In this document: in pieces, positions 63,657-64,000 of the stretch
Layout: each line of letters begins with the position of its first letter
Position numbering within the stretch: position 1 is the stretch's first letter
Source of the DNA: Sporosarcina beigongshangi
GTDB taxonomy: Bacteria > Actinomycetota > Actinomycetes > Actinomycetales > Micrococcaceae
Assembly: GCF_016820535.1 (NCBI RefSeq)
Contig: NZ_JADHDY010000001.1
Location: 323,221 to 387,220 of the forward strand
Reading direction: 5' to 3'
Length of the DNA: 64,000 nucleotides
Translations under genes and position numbers: made by a program
The notes under the pieces: model-generated
Database searches by the model: none
What the model was told of the DNA's origin: nothing
The model's input: only the letters and a program-made list of their open reading frames with translations

Positions 63657-64000
63657 TCAGACCCGCTCGATCGCGCCGGTGTTCGGGGTGGCGCCTATGG
63701 CGGCCTCGCTGACCTCGGCAAGGACCAGCTCGGCATCCTCCACGGCGGGGTGGCCCTCGGCGGCCGCAGCGTCGCTCTTCTCGCGTTGGTCGCGAGTCTG
63801 GTTGCTCAGCGGCAGGTTGGGCATGAAGACCACCGCAAGGATGGTCAGGATGCTCAACGGAGCGGCAATCATGAAGATGTAGGCAACTGAATCGCCGTAG
63901 ACGGATTCAACGATGACCCGGATGGAATCGGGCAGGGTGTGGACGGCGGGGATGTTGCCGCTGGCAAGGGCCGCCCCGACCTCCCTGCCCTTGTCCCCGA
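63657..64000 (-). CDS. MFS exporter (DHA2-like), C-terminal part (partial at window edge)
   Basis: The window holds the last 113 codons. The end reads a membrane helix (YIFMIAAPLSILTILAVVF) after a soluble loop (HTLPDSIRVIVESVYGDSVA), then a charged tail ending with AIGATPNTGAIERV. The pattern matches DHA2-type multidrug exporters. It continues past 64000; the start is not in the window. First gene of the MarR/FUSC operon. Confidence 0.8.
   Translation of the reverse strand, partial: GDKGREVGAALASGNIPAVHTLPDSIRVIVESVYGDSVAYIFMIAAPLSILTILAVVFMPNLPLSNQTRDQREKSDAAAAEGHPAVEDAELVLAEVSEAAIGATPNTGAIERV

Overview
This is a high-GC actinobacterial chromosome segment, most probably from an Arthrobacter-type member of the Micrococcaceae. 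The evidence is lsr2, the PhoP-like regulator, DUF3180, the HEQTH-type zinc protease, many GTG starts, and a -10-like TAnnnT lying 5-8 nt before many start codons (leaderless transcription). From memory, the order ppa, dacB, metalloprotease, tilS, hpt, ftsH, folE-P-B-K, DUF3180, DUF2520, panC, lysS, lsr2, clpC, mutY, disA, radA matches the Mycobacterium tuberculosis Rv3628-to-Rv3585 block, so the window is a conserved backbone carrying several accessory inserts.

Layout. 1-3483: end of a D-hydroxyproline (or related imino acid) dehydrogenase operon plus a ketoglutarate-semialdehyde-type dehydrogenase. 3470-13389: uracil permease, class II amidotransferase, ArsR/CDF metal efflux pair, phosphoglucomutase, DUF4190 protein, acetyltransferase, small P-loop kinase, POT peptide transporter, rhodanese. 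13428-19622: pheA, a small acidic protein, lipid kinase, serS, a decayed HAD copy beside its intact paralog, ppa. 19812-21209: dacB.

21704-30811 is the most interesting part. Eight minus-strand genes encode a PhoP-like response regulator and histidine kinase, a NAGPA-type phosphodiester glycosidase, a GT2-GtrA glycosyltransferase, a DUF4956 membrane protein, a VTC-type polyphosphate polymerase, a DUF4353 carbohydrate-binding lipoprotein and a CotH-kinase lipoprotein. Three matching direct-repeat boxes (a 7-mer, 4 bp, a 7-mer; CACAG core; 11-bp period) lie in front of the regulator operon, the glycosidase gene and the DUF4956 operon. They resemble the boxes described for mycobacterial PhoP, the same class as the regulator encoded here. 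I infer one regulon that builds a phosphate-containing or phosphorylated envelope structure. The block separates dacB from the metalloprotease gene, which are neighbours in M. tuberculosis.

31029-43508: metalloprotease, tilS, hpt, ftsH, the folate genes, DUF3180, two PH-domain membrane proteins, DUF2520 protein and panC. 43855-48426: a LacI-controlled nucleoside salvage insert (ribokinase, MFS transporter, nucleoside hydrolase, regulator). 48564-53340: lysS, a 50-residue membrane protein, lsr2, clpC. 53442-63654: TMEM175-like channel, amino-acid acetyltransferase, dhaKLM, mutY, an Ig-like anchored protein, disA, radA, FUSC protein, MarR regulator; the window ends inside a DHA2 MFS exporter.

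A second theme is non-coding. At several gene 3' ends, mostly convergent junctions (7.2-7.5, 14.4-14.6, 17.45, 43.6-43.85 and 57.35-57.44 kb), there are near-perfect palindromes and local repeats whose sequence is largely private to each site. No rRNA, tRNA, CRISPR array, transposase or integrase was recognised.
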